Position numbers and translations under genes: made by a program | Part shown: positions 37,301-50,300 of the stretch, in pieces | Layout of the letters: every line of letters starts with the position of its first letter | Position numbering within the stretch: the stretch's first letter is position 1 | Notes under the pieces: generated by a model | Database searches by the model: none | What the model was told of the DNA's origin: nothing | What the model saw: the letters and a program-made list of their open reading frames with translations, nothing else | NCBI GenBank assembly: GCA_004794785.1 | Contig: SJOL01007044.1 | Coordinates: 131,529-195,528 of the forward strand | Direction of reading: 5' to 3' | Source of the DNA: Opisthorchis felineus | Taxonomy: Eukaryota > Platyhelminthes > Trematoda > Opisthorchiida > Opisthorchiidae | Length of the DNA: 64,000 nt

Positions 37301-39579
37301 AAAAAGACTAACTGGTGTACATATTGTGCAAACCAAACAAAAAACTTCGACATTGCTTGAAGATGGTTCACAGGATGGCTCACGTTTTCCAGTCCGTTTA
37401 TGAAGCGGGAAACAATCGACCATGAAACATAGCGCGCCATGAGTTGACCATCTGGGTCACACCCGAGAACACTATGACAAGAATTTAGGTGGAGCACAGA
37501 CGGACCAATTTGCAGACCTTACTAGAAAGCAGCCGCCTTCACTTAGCACCCCGTCAGATAGAAACGTGAATATACCACACAATCTAACCCGTTTTGCTTT
37601 GAAATTCTTGTAGTTTAAAGGGCGTCAAATCAGCCTTCACCATCTTGGTCAAAGTCTAAAAGGATTAATATTGTATTACTTTTGAAACTATCGGTGAACC
37701 TAAGTGATAGAAAGCAGACAGTATTGCAGTGAAGAATTTCGATCGGGATATCTCGCTAACTTTTACCGAACACCTGCTTGGAACAGAAGAGAATAGACTA
37801 ATCAGAACTTCGGGTTTGAGCATTCGGGCGTGACAATATCCTTGCGGCTGTCACACTTTTGCTCAATGTGACCAACATTGACAACTGTTCAACCCTTGCC
37901 CTTCAGGAAGTGATCCAGTCGACGACTACAAGCACATTTGTAAACTAACAAAGCAGATTAGTTTGGTTTGTCAAGGGTAACTCTGGTTGCCCGTAAACTC
38001 AATAGATCGAAAGAAGATAGTTCTTAATCTTTGCAAGCGGGTATGACAGCTTCCAATCATTTACCCTCAAATCTTTTCAACAGAAAGTCCTCAAACGATG
38101 ATACGTTTTGGAAGGACGCATTCGCAAGTCATTGGCTAAGTAACTACCAAGAACTATGGCGAATCGGATCGTATTTGTTGCTATTGCTGAGCCAGTTACC
38201 TAGTCAGTAACCGTCATCGGAGAAGCTGCAAGCTAATAATCACATCAGTCGAAACGGAGAACCGTCTTCATTAACTTACATGAACAACTGTTGCTTCCGA
38301 GTACATCAAACATCTTTATAATCTAGAAATACTGTGTTCTGGTTAAATACATCTGACAGATTCCTCATTCGACTCATGTCCGAGAATTTTTTTAAATGCC
38401 TTCGTATTGAAATCACTGTTCAGAAACAATATATGTTGTGTGCAGCAATCAGTTCAGTTGAAAAATAAACATCGTGACATCAGATGTGTACCGAAACACT
38501 GCTCATCTTGCGCTTGGTCTTTCAGGTTTGTTGTCAGAATACAGTAGTCTACTCATAACCTAGTAAAAGTAACCTATGTTCCCACAGCCTTACAAGTCGG
38601 GTGGAATGGCAGTCTCTCTTTGAGACGGGTCTGTGATGCTTCTGTTCCGTGTTTTTTGTCCGTTATCCCGCTCTACTTGATAACACTAATTCTTTTGAAG
38701 ATACACCCAGAAGGAATTCACTAATGTTAGTTATCAAAGAATTCGCCAGTGACAGATTTCGCTGTATTGATCAATAACTATGAAAGTTCCAACTTTTTTC
38801 AAGACATACTTCTGGCTAATCTTCTATCATGTCGTGTACTTCGGCACTGTTTACAACCGCCTACTGCCTGGATATTAACAACTTGATCGCCGCTCTTTTG
38901 TGTTCCTTACAATTAACATAGTAGCGTGCAACAGTGTTACCAAGGTATAGTTGTCTAAAGGTCTCTGCGGTGATACATTCTTTATATTCTTTCAGCCTAC
39001 AGTCAACGTACAGCGTTGAAAAAACCTAGATATCTACCTATCAGGCCGACGTTCACTGAGTATGCGATTATTGACCGCTCAATAATATCAATACACTACA
39101 TCGTTCAATGTCGTGGCGTGCAACCGCTTTATTCATAGTTACTGAAAGATAACGTATAACTTAGTTGTTAGTAGTATATGGAAAAGTTTTCTCTTTGAAA
39201 TCCACAACACATTACACACTTCCATCTTTTGTTCCTTCAGGGTGGCAAAGTATCCGTTTCAGGTCTTGGGATTAGGCTCTTTTTGTTACGACTTAGTTTA
39301 CCTCCCTATTTGTAATGACCGGACGGTCCGATAACGAAATATCCGGGGAGAGAAACACAAGGATCGATCTTGCAAAATATGGTTTGCTCGAATGCGTGAC
39401 TTGGTTTTTGGATTGCAACTGCCAAACTCTGCAAGCAGATCAACAAATAAACACGAAGTATATTAAACATACATATACATGTCGTATACTAGGCAACATG
39501 GATCAAACGGCTACAAGTTTGAAACATTATTTTTCCTGCTGGTTTTTCTAAGAGAAGGAAGATGTTCTCTTCAAGGGTC
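31397..39579. other. Intergenic or intronic DNA
   Basis: No gene is recognised in about 8 kb. There is a 9-bp hairpin at 33821-33842. A GC-richer patch at about 34380-34600 contains a lone B-box-like GGTTCAACCC near 34550 but no A-box I can pair with it. At 35640-35715 there is CA/GT-rich sequence with ACACACGGTGTGT. Open frames stay below about 95 codons. Confidence 0.5.
33821..33842. repeat. Perfect 9-bp hairpin with TCGT loop
   Basis: AAACTTTTG (33821-33829) pairs exactly with CAAAAGTTT (33834-33842) around a four-base loop. No function assigned. Confidence 0.6.
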
Positions 39580-40990
39580 TCGATATGGTTGATCATAATT
39601 CTGCCACCTGGTCTGCCCACTCCATTGCGGGTGAGACTTTTGATTCTAAGGCTGAAGATGAGGTACCTAAACCAAACTCCCCTCCTCAGCCTGGGCAACC
39701 GGGAAGTATCATTTGCCCGTACAGTTCTGTGTCCATCTGTGTCCCTCCTCAACCCCTTCCCACCATACGACCAAAAGTTTCTGGGTCATTTGATTTTCAT
39801 TATAGCTGACTAACGTGCCTTAGGCATCCCACTGCCTATTGAAAATAAACAAAGTTTCGCCTTGCTAAATACACGAGATATTTTTAGCATGGGACCGTTT
39901 AACGTCCGTAGTCTATGTCAAACTGGCAAATAGAAAATGCTCGCTGAAGAATTATACTCCATTAGATTGATGCATGCCATGTCACTGATTCATGCATACA
40001 AGCAAAGTCATGCCTCCCAAAACGTCAAGGATAAACTCAGCTCTTTCACATTTCACCCTCCGTGTGTCCGGGATGCAGATGCAATGACTCGTGGAATATA
40101 TGGCGAGGAAGTTACACTCAATTCCACAGCTGAACGCGCTTTACTGTATTGGATCCCAGCGAATAGTCGTCTGTCTTTGTGCCGTCCGGTTATCCAGCTC
40201 GATCCAGCTCAATGGCTCTCGACATAAAAAACGGTGCCTGTTTGTAGTGTCGGATTATGTCCCCACAGACTGCAGTTCAGACGCTGAGAAGGATACTTTC
40301 TATCGAGCTTTATCCAGGCTGTTTGGAATCACATCTAGGCTGTCGACTCGGAGCCGATGCTCGACGAAAAACATGACAGCGATGCCTTCAGTTGTGTACT
40401 GATCGTCAACCGTCTCTGGCCAGTACGAATTTCCAGCATAAACGTTCGCACCGTGTAACCTGGCGTCCACCAACTGCAAGTCAGCCGTGAACCCGTTTGG
40501 ATCACATAGCCATCAGACATCGATTTGGAGCCAAAATTCAGGCCTAACGCACCTTCTGGGGCACAGAACTTGATTCCGATCACGCCATGGTGCAAGCATA
40601 CCTGACAGCCAGCTCAACAACTGTCTACAATAAACAAACAATGTACTGGTAGTAACACGTGGATGAAGCGTGGCAAAATGTGAGAGGAGTTATGCTAGTG
40701 GCATGAAGTGCTGTCTGTCTGACCTCTCCGGTAAGACCGAGATTGCTAACACTGACTGGTGCCAGGAAATTCGCACCCGCAACGAGTACGACCGCCCACG
40801 CGAATTCATCAACCACGAAACAGTGAAGGGCCTCGGGAAAGAATGAAAGCTTTGGTGGACATAGAAGTCTCAGAAGATAAAGAAGGCTTTTGCTGCTGGA
40901 AACAACTGGTGATTAGTCTGCTGAAGAAGGCAGTGACTGGCTACACGGGAAAACAAAAACATACAAAGAATGCCTCCATTTAACTAAACT
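39580..40990 (+). mobile_element. LINE 5' half: leader, APE endonuclease and linker, degenerate
   Basis: This is the N-terminal part of an APE-type non-LTR retrotransposon frame. The endonuclease would nick target DNA for target-primed reverse transcription. An N-terminal proline-rich leader (from ATG 39585, with CPYSSVSICVPPQPLP) is followed by the endonuclease start FNVRSLCQTGK (about 39896-39930), then a stop, then KMLAEELYS. Further blocks are RDADAMTRGIYGEE, ALLYWIPANSRL, then in another frame LCAVRLSSSIQLN and CLFVVSDYVPTDCSSDAEKD (about 40230-40290). TWRPPTASQP and RLDHIAI follow at about 40463-40510. The catalytic-type SDHAMV is encoded at 40575-40592. Beyond it RNEYDRPREF (about 40780) and LWWT with AFAAGNN (about 40850-40910) match the linker before the reverse transcriptase. 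Similarity ends near 40990 and no reverse transcriptase follows. Several stops and frameshifts make it a pseudogene. Confidence 0.88.
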
Positions 40991-42385
40991 TTCGTGCTAC
41001 AGCTTCTTGGCATTTAGCAACGACTGTCTCGATATAAATTATTAACGTGAATCGATGTGAATCTTAACTTCGGTTTTGTTAGGGACTTAGAGGCAACTAA
41101 TCCAGTATAATCTATTAATGAGCTGACCCACAACAGCTAGAACCAATAATGTTGATTCTGGGAAACGTAACTGTTTCCGGGACATCAGGGTCGGCTTTCG
41201 TCCGGTGAAGTAAGCGACTTAATGCTGTGATCTGATATAACTGATTGTAACCTAATGTAACCTAATCAAAACATGAAATCCCAGCCACAAGCCTACCGCA
41301 TTCAAAAACGTTTTAACTAATAGAATTTCTTCAAAATAACCACAGCTTTCCGTATAAACTGCAGTCATATTCTATCAGGTATTCCACATTCTTCAAAACA
41401 GCTATTCGTATTGGAATCAAGACCGATCACGTGAATATGATCGAAGTGAGATCGTGCGGACCAAATAAATGTCAGCTTACTGGCCATGTGCAAATCTGCA
41501 CGAGAATGATGGTCATGAACAGAAAATTTGGTTTTTGGATCTACGAAATGGTGAATGCTGCTTGGTGGTGTACACTGAAGCTGATTTTTGCTTAGGTAGC
41601 GATGGTACTGGTCGGTGCGCCGAACCATCTTTTCGATGTGCCTGCTGGGTAGCCCGGAAGTCAGTCTGGGTGAGGTAAGATTTCGGCAACTCGAAACAGG
41701 GCCAACCTCCTAGTTTGCTCCCAACTTACTGGTTACTTACTATAATGAACCACACTATCTAGCTAGTGCTTCTGCGCTAGTTCCAACCAGTGCAGAGGAG
41801 ACTCCTGGGGCTCACGATTGAGGATTTCGGCAAGTCCTGCAAATCGAAAGCTGGCTTGGTCGCCCAACGTCGATTTCACGTCCATGAAAGTATTTGGCAC
41901 GAAGGTGGTCACCCAGTTGGCCCGCACTGATTGTTCCCGCCTGTTTCTGACGAAGATTGGCCTTAGTCAACAAAGCCGACACGCACACTTCACCCAGAAT
42001 AAAGAAGATAAGCCTGACCCAGTGATAAATCCCGGTGTCCCCTGGTCCCAACAAGAGTCAGTCATTCTGTCGCCTCGCTGACAAATTACGCGTGTCTTAT
42101 GAAACGAAAGCCGCGCCGTTCTTGAGACTGGTGCAATACTTCCTGGTCGATTGGCTTTCAGTATCCAAACTGGGTTACGGATGCTTAACTGGCAGGCACG
42201 CCTGGACGAATCGTCATTAAGCGGTCCTGACCCATACATCGATCAAACAGCTCCATATTCGTCCGACTTTGAAGACCGTTGTACCTGATTCCAACAGACC
42301 GTGAATTGCACCGTTACTCCTGGAATCCAGTTCTGACAGTTTGCTCGCAAGTGTTGACCTTCTGGTATTTGACAATACTTCGCAA
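40991..42385. other. Intergenic DNA with a GC-richer open patch
   Basis: A GC-richer patch at about 41800-42250 is open in two or three frames for 60-90 codons. The wording differs from the LINE blocks, and I cannot assign it. It may be another transposon fragment. Confidence 0.4.
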
Positions 42386-42497
<112 letters not shown>

Positions 42498-42498
42498 N

Positions 42499-44085
42499 CT
42501 AGGTGGACGCTTTCGTTTTTTTGCTTGCGATAGCATTGAATTTATTTCACCATGCAGTTGGTGAGAAACTTGCATCTGATTTTTGCGTCAACTACTTAAT
42601 TTTTGAAGCGTCCTACTGTAAGTTTTCGGTTCATACTATCCCCATTTTATTCAAGCCGGGTTCACGTAAAGTTATAATAGGCAACGGATGATACTTTGGG
42701 CCAAAATATCAGTTATTTGCGGACGCTTATCTGCTGAAACAGATACTGTGATCCTGCAATCAGTCTAGTGTCGCCCGTCCTTTGCTCTTTCCCTTTTCCC
42801 TGGACAGTTTCTTTGGTCGCCCTCAGAACGTCAGCTAGGTTAAAAATTAAAAATATCTCGTCTGATATACATAAATTAATGTGCTGACCGATGAACATAC
42901 ACTTATTTAAAAATAAATACTTATACACCCTCAAAACAGTGGACCAGATGACATTCAGAATCAGTACCCTTGTTTCGGTTCAAGTATCACAAACAAACCC
43001 GTGATATAAATGTCACGTGATTCCTAGATTCTGGCAAGCACAGATGCAACAAGTTCCTATCTAGCCTAACCATGATAGGGGTAGAAGGAGTTTATACGAG
43101 AAAAGATATTTGACAGTGGTTTCCCGAATACTGGGTGGTCTGAAACCCTAAATGTTGTCCAAGGCATAATCTGTGCTTCTATCTTTAGGTAAAGATTAAT
43201 AAAGGTAACCATGGTTTCATTATTTACCAACAGTCTGCACAACGACGCACAGCATTGATAATGTCACTTTTGCGACAGTTTTTCAAGGTCGGAGAGCAAC
43301 CGGAACATCAACTGCAGCAGCTGGGCCACCAACCCTCTCCTGCATATAAACGATATTGTGACACTGGTTGACTGATGGCACCCTAATTATTTTCAACCGA
43401 GTTGAGCTGTGTGCAGTTTGAGTTTGATATGGGGAGAGGTCTCGTTACTCATGGTTCGACCATCTAAGGCCCGGTTAGAACCGTTAAATAAGCAGTCACA
43501 CAACTGAGCTGCCGTCCACCGATTCAACTCATAAATCGTTCGAAGTTTTCTTAGATTTCAAACATCTTGACCAACCACCGTTGAGTTACACACTGGTTTC
43601 CGTGAACACATAGACCCTAATGCAAGCCGTCTTTATGGTACTTTCTTTTGAGAAGCTCACTATTCATTAACCGAACTCAGCACCGAAGGTACCTAATAGA
43701 TCTAGAGTTAGCTTTTGGACATCCTGAATTTACAGTGCTATGCAGAAAATCATTTAACATGTAAGACAATGGTAACACTTCCCCACTTCTTGAAGACATG
43801 TTTGCCGAAAAGTTCAGTCACTTTTGGGGTTTTGAGTAATTTCCCCAGTAGTTTGTGAATTTCGTCAGGCAGGAACAAAAAAGCTCTCTAATGGGGATAG
43901 GTCGCTTTCGTGGCAAAATTTTGGGATCAATACGTTTAGCACAAAGATCTATCTCTGATGACTTCCGTTTTGTTTAACGGCCTATATAAATTTTGGGATA
44001 TAGCGCTGGATGAGTAAATGGAGCCAGTTTTGTGAAGTAAGATTTTAACGAAAAATTCTCGTCACTAATGGAAGCATCTCTGGTG
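42499..44085. other. Intergenic or intronic DNA
   Basis: No gene or repeat recognised. Open frames are below about 75 codons. Confidence 0.5.
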
Positions 44086-44335
44086 CATGCTTAGGTGAGC
44101 TTTCATGTTGTTTGCTGCTGCAGACCGAATAAAAGCAAGTTTTCTTCAGCAACCTTATGAGTAGTGTGACACATCTAGACAATGTACGGCGATTTCTTTA
44201 ATATTGTGTCAACTGCAACATTAGGCAGCCATGCGCAGCGCCTTCAGTTGAAGAAAAACATAAACGACAGATTCAGTTGGATTCATTTGAGTCTACTGTT
44301 AAAACTGAATTAGCGTGCAAATGAGGGCAGCTGAC
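44086..44335 (+). repeat. Hammerhead-repeat tail followed by head (tandem fragment)
   Basis: The first part is a repeat tail: TCTTCAGCAACCTTATGAGT and AGTGTG at about 44140-44166. After about 90 bases a head follows: AACATAAACGACAGATTCAG, TTTGAGTCTACTGTTAAAAC and GCGTGCAAATGAG (44255-44330). The order tail, spacer, head in the same orientation is what a tandem dimer would leave. The CTGATGA...GAAA core is not recognisable in the first part (GCTTAGGTGAGCTTTC is its decayed remnant at best). Confidence 0.6.
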
Positions 44336-47092
44336 ATCCATACCTCTTGTTACAAGTGATTCCTGCGGTGTACAAATTCGCTTCTCAGAAGTAAACACTG
44401 GAACTTCCAGCAGACATTCCACACTAAAAGTTCATCAAGGTAAGCAATTTCGACAAGGTTTGTAGGCTACCATATTTGAGCACCAATTTTCTCTGAAGCT
44501 TTTAAACCTTCCTCAATTTCAGGGTAGAGGGGATTGTGCATCGTTCACAAACTTATTGGTTCTCGTAATATGCCACCGAGACGGCGACAGCTACCGCTGT
44601 CATACACCAACTGAGCACGATATATGAGATTACTGCAATCTCTCGGTCTCGTCCATCCGCCTTATAGTCAGCGCACGCTCACTCACTCCATTCATATAAA
44701 CCTGAGTGGTGCGTGTCTTTGAGTGTTCATTTAATTAAGGAGAGCGCAAGAGTATGTCCACCCAGTGCGCTAACACCAGGGCACCACCCAGGACACTGAC
44801 AGCCATAGAACGGGTTGGAATGACAAATCACACATTAGTGTGTGCACGAATCTTACGTACATTCGTCGGGCATCCATCCGTGGTCCGAGAACAATGTCCG
44901 TCTTTCAAGGGAGCGCACACAGTGTGACATCTTGAGTTTCACATATTCACTCCTTTTTGGAGGGAAAATATATTTTCACCTAAATGTCGGATATGTCAAT
45001 TCACACCCATGAGTTTTACCCAGCATTGAATTGCAGCGATCATTTAGTTTGGGAAACACTATGAAGACCGCTCGTTTTCCTTGATCTTCTCTGCTCTTGT
45101 TCAAATTAAAACGTCCAACTTCTCAAAATAAATCCTTTAGGCAGTTATCCACAGGATTTTCCAACTCTGTTTTCCCATGCGTGGAACCCCAGGAATGTGA
45201 CATTGCATATTGAAGGGGTGCAAAACTATCAGGGCCAATTCATTTTCAATACATCAGCAGAATTTTTAGGGCATATGATGCCCCCCGTTATCCACCATCA
45301 TGAAAGTGTACCGATGTTTCACTTTGGCATTATGTTCTATGTGTTGTTGAATGGGTTTACGCCCGCATATGTGCGCGAACAGCGTGACAATCAGACGTCT
45401 GCAGAAGAAGTAATGATTTGGGTGATCAGTTAAGTCGGATCGAGACGTTTGCCATCTTACAGTGTCGTTTTCCCTTCTTCACTTGGACAGAAAAGGGGAC
45501 GGTGCTCATTAGGCATCCCGATACAGGAATCAAACTTGTTTATTCTTTTCGGTTCAACCACGTAATTTCTTTCCACTATGAGAATGGAATTCCAAATCTT
45601 AGGAAATTCTTTGGTGCAATGTTCAGTTTCTCTTCCATATAAGTTAAGTAGCAGGCTGAGCAATCCGATCCAACCAGATAGCACTTTTATGCTCAAGAAA
45701 CACTGTTTTTCCCATTCGTGATCCTACAATATATTAGCTTCCACTGGCCTGATTTTGTGCTTCACTTGCATTCTAATCGGCCGAACGCACTTCCTCATCT
45801 CCATGTGTTACTGACGCCGAGGAACTTGGAGCACTTTTGGGATATGCGAGGCGCTCCATTGCAAGTAACTAACACACCCGAATTACTCGCCAGTTAGTTA
45901 TTCAAGGTCCTCAGTAGCTTTTGCTTTACATCATTTTGCAGTTTGTGATAACATTCTATTCAAAGGAATTAATGAGAAAGAGCACACTAGCATTTTCCCT
46001 CGGGTGAATGTCATTCAACTGCATAATTCGCTTGTTCTGGGATCCTACATCCACATACGTTTTCTGTGTCTGTCAGCAATAACGAGGATCTCGCGGCTCC
46101 CACCAACTCAGTCAAAGAAATCATTGTGTTTCACTCTTTCAGCGCTCACCATGATGCTTTAGGTTTTGTGCGAGTAGGAAACTAAAATCTTCCAAACAGT
46201 TAATAAACAACTACAATGACGAGTATGTGGTCAAAAATTAAATGAATTAGGTTTTACAGGACCAGTTTAAACCGATTTAAGCATTTCGCAGCAGCAACTC
46301 GTTTACCATAAGGCCTTGTCCTATGGTGGCCGTTGGTCTGTTCCCTGATCTACCTAATTTTGTTCGTTTGCCTCCAAAGTGGGTCCTTTTTCTTGGTCCA
46401 TTGGTGTGATGGCCGACGCCAATGCACTGGTAACACTGAGTCAGTTGCTCTGGGGAATTATTCAAAAGAAATCAACAGATACTGTCGGATAAATGGCATG
46501 ACAGTTCTATGGTGACCTCCCTCTTGTAAACATGCCAGGGACCTTTTTATGTGCAAACGTAATTTCATTGGAGACGGTCAAATCGTCGCAATTCAGGCAA
46601 TATCCTGTGTGTCAGCCAACGTTTCATCTAATCCGGATGGCCAAGGATATTCATGCATCAGTGTTTTCCAGCCTTAATGAGGGCCAAGCAGGAAAATTTC
46701 GCCAGGAAAACAGAAGGACTTTTTAAGCGGCAGTGCGGTTGGGGAGTGTTTGGGGATTCTAATTCACCATAGCTAGACATTTCTTCATCTTATGAATCAG
46801 GTCCACTGAGTGCACTGTACACAGAAGACAAAGTAAACTGTTCTGATTCGACACTGCATCAACCCCAAGTTTCCCGAATATCTCAGCCGCTTTCCGACCT
46901 AAAATCAACGAATTTCAAAGCAGATAATTCATCCTGTGAGGCAGCTTGTTTCAGACTCAGCTCTTCTATCAAAATCCAGGAGCATGAAACTCTAATATTC
47001 CACCCTAATTTTTAGGACGCTTAGTTGGAACATAATTAGGTGTTGCGCCCAGAACTTTCACAAATGCAGGCTACCAGATTATTGATATTTGA
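44336..47092. other. Intergenic or intronic DNA
   Basis: No gene recognised. Open frames below about 80 codons on both strands. Confidence 0.5.
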
Positions 47093-47365
47093 CTGGCTAG
47101 TTGCATACGATCAAAGCCTAACGTACCCTGCGTGTTTGGCTTTCCCAAACCAGTATGCCCTAAAGCATCCTCATCCGTCAGTGATGACGATACAACTTGT
47201 CAACTTCAGGAAATAAACATCAACTGAGTTAATGTTGATATTTATCCCCTGAAGTTGACAAGCTGTATCGTCATCACTGACGGATGAGGATGCTTTAGGG
47301 CATACTGGTTTGGGAAAGCCAAACACGCAGGGTACGTTAGGCTTTGATCGTATGCAACTAGCCAG
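47093..47365. repeat. Near-perfect palindrome, 132-base arms
   Basis: The left arm 47093-47224 is the reverse complement of the right arm 47234-47365, with a 9-base loop (TGAGTTAAT) and no indels. I count about four mismatches, all transitions and all near the loop. No target duplication was seen. The right arm carries on into unique sequence that forms a 140-codon minus-strand open frame (47242-47664). The simplest history is therefore an inverted duplication of one end of a longer sequence. The transcript would be a 132-bp RNA hairpin. Confidence 0.9.
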
Positions 47366-47664
47366 AGGTGAGTCAGGACCCTCAAACAATCGAAACACGA
47401 ACAGTAATGTTTGGCTTCAACAAATTGGTGAATTCTTTCAGGAGAAGACGTCTTGGCAAGGGCAGGTTTTTCAGCATTGAACTGGGCTGCTATGTGCAGC
47501 ATCGATGGTGTCTTAGCCGGAAAGATCACTGAGTTCAGAAGCCTGTGTTGCACGCCCGAAATGAAACAGACAACCAGACAGACTCGAAATGAGTCGCATG
47601 CATGACGCACTGGTATGGGACCATCACGCAGTAGCAGTGATTTGACGGAATGTGGCTCAGTCAT
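47242..47664 (-). other. Open frame of 140 codons, unassigned
   Basis: An ATG-started open frame ends inside the right arm of the palindrome. It is cysteine-containing and has no motif I recognise, no obvious signal peptide and no splice context I trust. The last ~40 codons are duplicated in reverse in the left arm. A frame of this length is expected by chance a few times in 64 kb, so it could equally be a repeat fragment or nothing. Confidence 0.2.
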
Positions 47665-50215
47665 GTTGACCCCATAAGGATGGCCTAAAAGGCTTGATAT
47701 GACACTAGTTTAACGTTAGAAATTTGCAAGAGGTTGTCAATTAATTAACGTTACAACTTCAAAAAGATTTCCGCTCACATATGTGTTTAGTCAGCATACA
47801 CCATGTTCATCAAAAATGTGTAAACTTGGCATACAGAGTGCCAACATGATAAAGACTATGACTTTTGTTACGAAAAATACAGCGACTCAATGAACCCGCT
47901 GGCGGTCCGCCCCTTAACTCGAATAAGCACAGCTTGAGCTACCATCGGTAAGAAGACTTTCCCGCAGCCTACAATTTGCTGATATGTTGGGAAAATAAGC
48001 GTTTCCGCGCTTGATGTAGAAGAGGCCATGTTATGAAAGATGTTGAATGTGGGCCCAAATGCGCACAGTGCTAACGAAAATACGAGGTCCCTTTAATGAA
48101 CCGAACCCGCAACCTCTTGTCTGACTTTGAAGTGCTGCACCAGAGAAGCTGTTGTCGTATTTTCAACGAGAAATTGTGTATACTTTCAATTGCTACTAAC
48201 TCCCCCGGTCTTCTGCACTCCGAAGATACTTCATCCAATCACTAGCTTACTACCTTCAGTCAGGTATCACATGAGCGGAAATATTTAGAAGCTGAAAACA
48301 GCTTAAATGGGATACAGTTTCAAAGGGCGAGTAGTTTGGCATGGTGTCGCTTTAAAGACTGTGGTAGTCATGGAAATCTGTATAAGAGGTTTCTTGACAA
48401 ACGGGACCAACAAAGAGTCTGTGTAGCCTACAGCAGTTCTTGGAACTCAGGGAAACCATACATAAGTTTGCATCTGAGTATTATGGTGCTGTGGAAGCTA
48501 ATCTGACTACCTTGAAATTCTCGGCATCCATAATATTCAGAAACACTGCTAGCTGAGACAATTCAGCTTCCAAATTCGACTTAACCTGATCACTTTACGG
48601 AGATTAATGATGTGATGGCAGACCTGTGATTGGAATAACACTTGATGGATACTCAGTACACCCCTGTAAATGCAAAGTCCTTTCTAAGTGAATTTCCAGG
48701 CATACCTTTGATCAAATTCAATATTTCTGTCCTCTCAAATAATAATGGATGTCAGTTCGTGCGGAGTGTGTTGGAAATCACCAACCATATAGACATTTCC
48801 GGTTCTGGTGTTTACGGTATTTTGTAGAATGCATGACTCTCGTTTGAACAGTCGTCTTCCTGTCCTGGCGCAATCATTCTGTCGAGTCAGCACCAAAGGG
48901 GGGAAGCAATCCACTCGAGTTTTGCTGTTGTTAGAGCTAATCAGCAGTGGATATCCAATGGCCGTGCCGGACCTCCAACATATCCGCTTGGATTTAAATC
49001 TGAACAATGAACTGGTAAGCCCACAGTCCCAATTTCACCAAACACTAGCCGCATTCTGGGCGGCGTCATATAAGCATGTCACCGTATTTTCACATTGAAT
49101 GACCATCCTAGTCAGTTCCCTGGAATGGCAAAAAAGTCATTTGATGGATTGTCCCTGATTATTTTGTTTCAAAATGTCAACTAAGTTTTCCAACCCACGA
49201 AGATCGCATCTTAAACGATCCTAAAGGCGGTGACATTAGCAATAGAAGTCTACACCTTTCTTCAGGACAGTAATGAATTCGTTCACCAACTGCAACTGAA
49301 TGTAATTTTCGCGTTCATTAAATTCCACATCACCATATCTAAATGTCATTTTATGGCATGATTTTTGACCCAGAAAAGTTTTCCTTTGATCATGACATCA
49401 ACCTATCCATGGAATTTGTCTCAACTTCCTGCATTCCATACTTGGTATGGACTGTGTTACGTTACATAGCGTATGTAACGTATGTTGACCCCTAACCCAA
49501 GGACTGTTTGCAGCTGTGGGACACCCATAATCTGAACTGGGGAAGGTCAAATAAGTCCGCTTTGAACGTTATCAGAAAGCTTTCTTCTGGATGTGTGTTT
49601 TCCCTTGATACATATCAGGTTTACTCAGTCAGGGGTGATCGGGTACCGTTTGTTGGAATTTCTGTTTTCTCACGGATCTGGCTGTTCCGTATCATTTCCC
49701 TTACAAAGGCCGTGGCGGGTAATCTGCATTTCTCAGGCGCAGACTACCTTGGTACTTTCATATGCCCTACTCAACCGTGATGTAGTTTGCTAACGTAAAG
49801 ATGGATGCCGTCCAACGCATTCTTTTCTTGTCTGAAGGACGTAGTTCATGCCCAGATAGTTCTTCCTTGGGTCTTTACATTCAATAGACATACCATTCGT
49901 GACATAACGATTCAACTTGACTGAATTCAAAAATGAAAGTGTATTGTATAACAATGTATTTAGCAATCATCGCGTCTGATTTCACAAACCAATGACTAAA
50001 ATATTTCGAAAAAACGCCCTTATTCTAATAGCATTCCGATCATTGTATGACTGATTTTGCAGTCCTTGAGTATAAACTCAGTCATTTTCGAACTGAACGC
50101 ACAGATATACCAGGTTACTTGTAGGTTTGATTTGACATCTTTCGCGTTTGAACAGCCCTCATATTCCACGGCAATTGTTCTGGATTCTGATTTTTCCCCT
50201 ACTAATGCTCGTCTG
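47665..50215. other. Intergenic or intronic DNA
   Basis: No gene recognised. It contains a perfect 9-bp palindrome with a 3-base spacer at 49460-49480. Confidence 0.5.
49460..49480. repeat. Short palindrome CGTTACATA-GCG-TATGTAACG
   Basis: Nine-base arms (49460-49468 and 49472-49480) are exact reverse complements around GCG. It may be a protein-binding dyad or chance; nothing nearby supports a role. Confidence 0.6.
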
Positions 50216-50300
50216 CAGTACGCATCAATGGTGGTGCCTGGGGTTGAACTTTGGACATTTAACGTGCATGGCGAGCGTGTTACCACCAATCCTATAGGCG
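50216..50300 (-). mobile_element. tRNA-derived SINE head, minus strand
   Basis: On the minus strand GGTGGTAACACGCTCGCC (plus 50270-50287) is an A-box-like start. AAGTTCAACCC (50241-50251) is a B-box-like motif about 19 bases further on, followed by AGGCACCACC. This is the layout of a tRNA-derived SINE. It is a different family from the one at 4.9 kb. The body beyond about 50216 is not defined. Confidence 0.5.
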
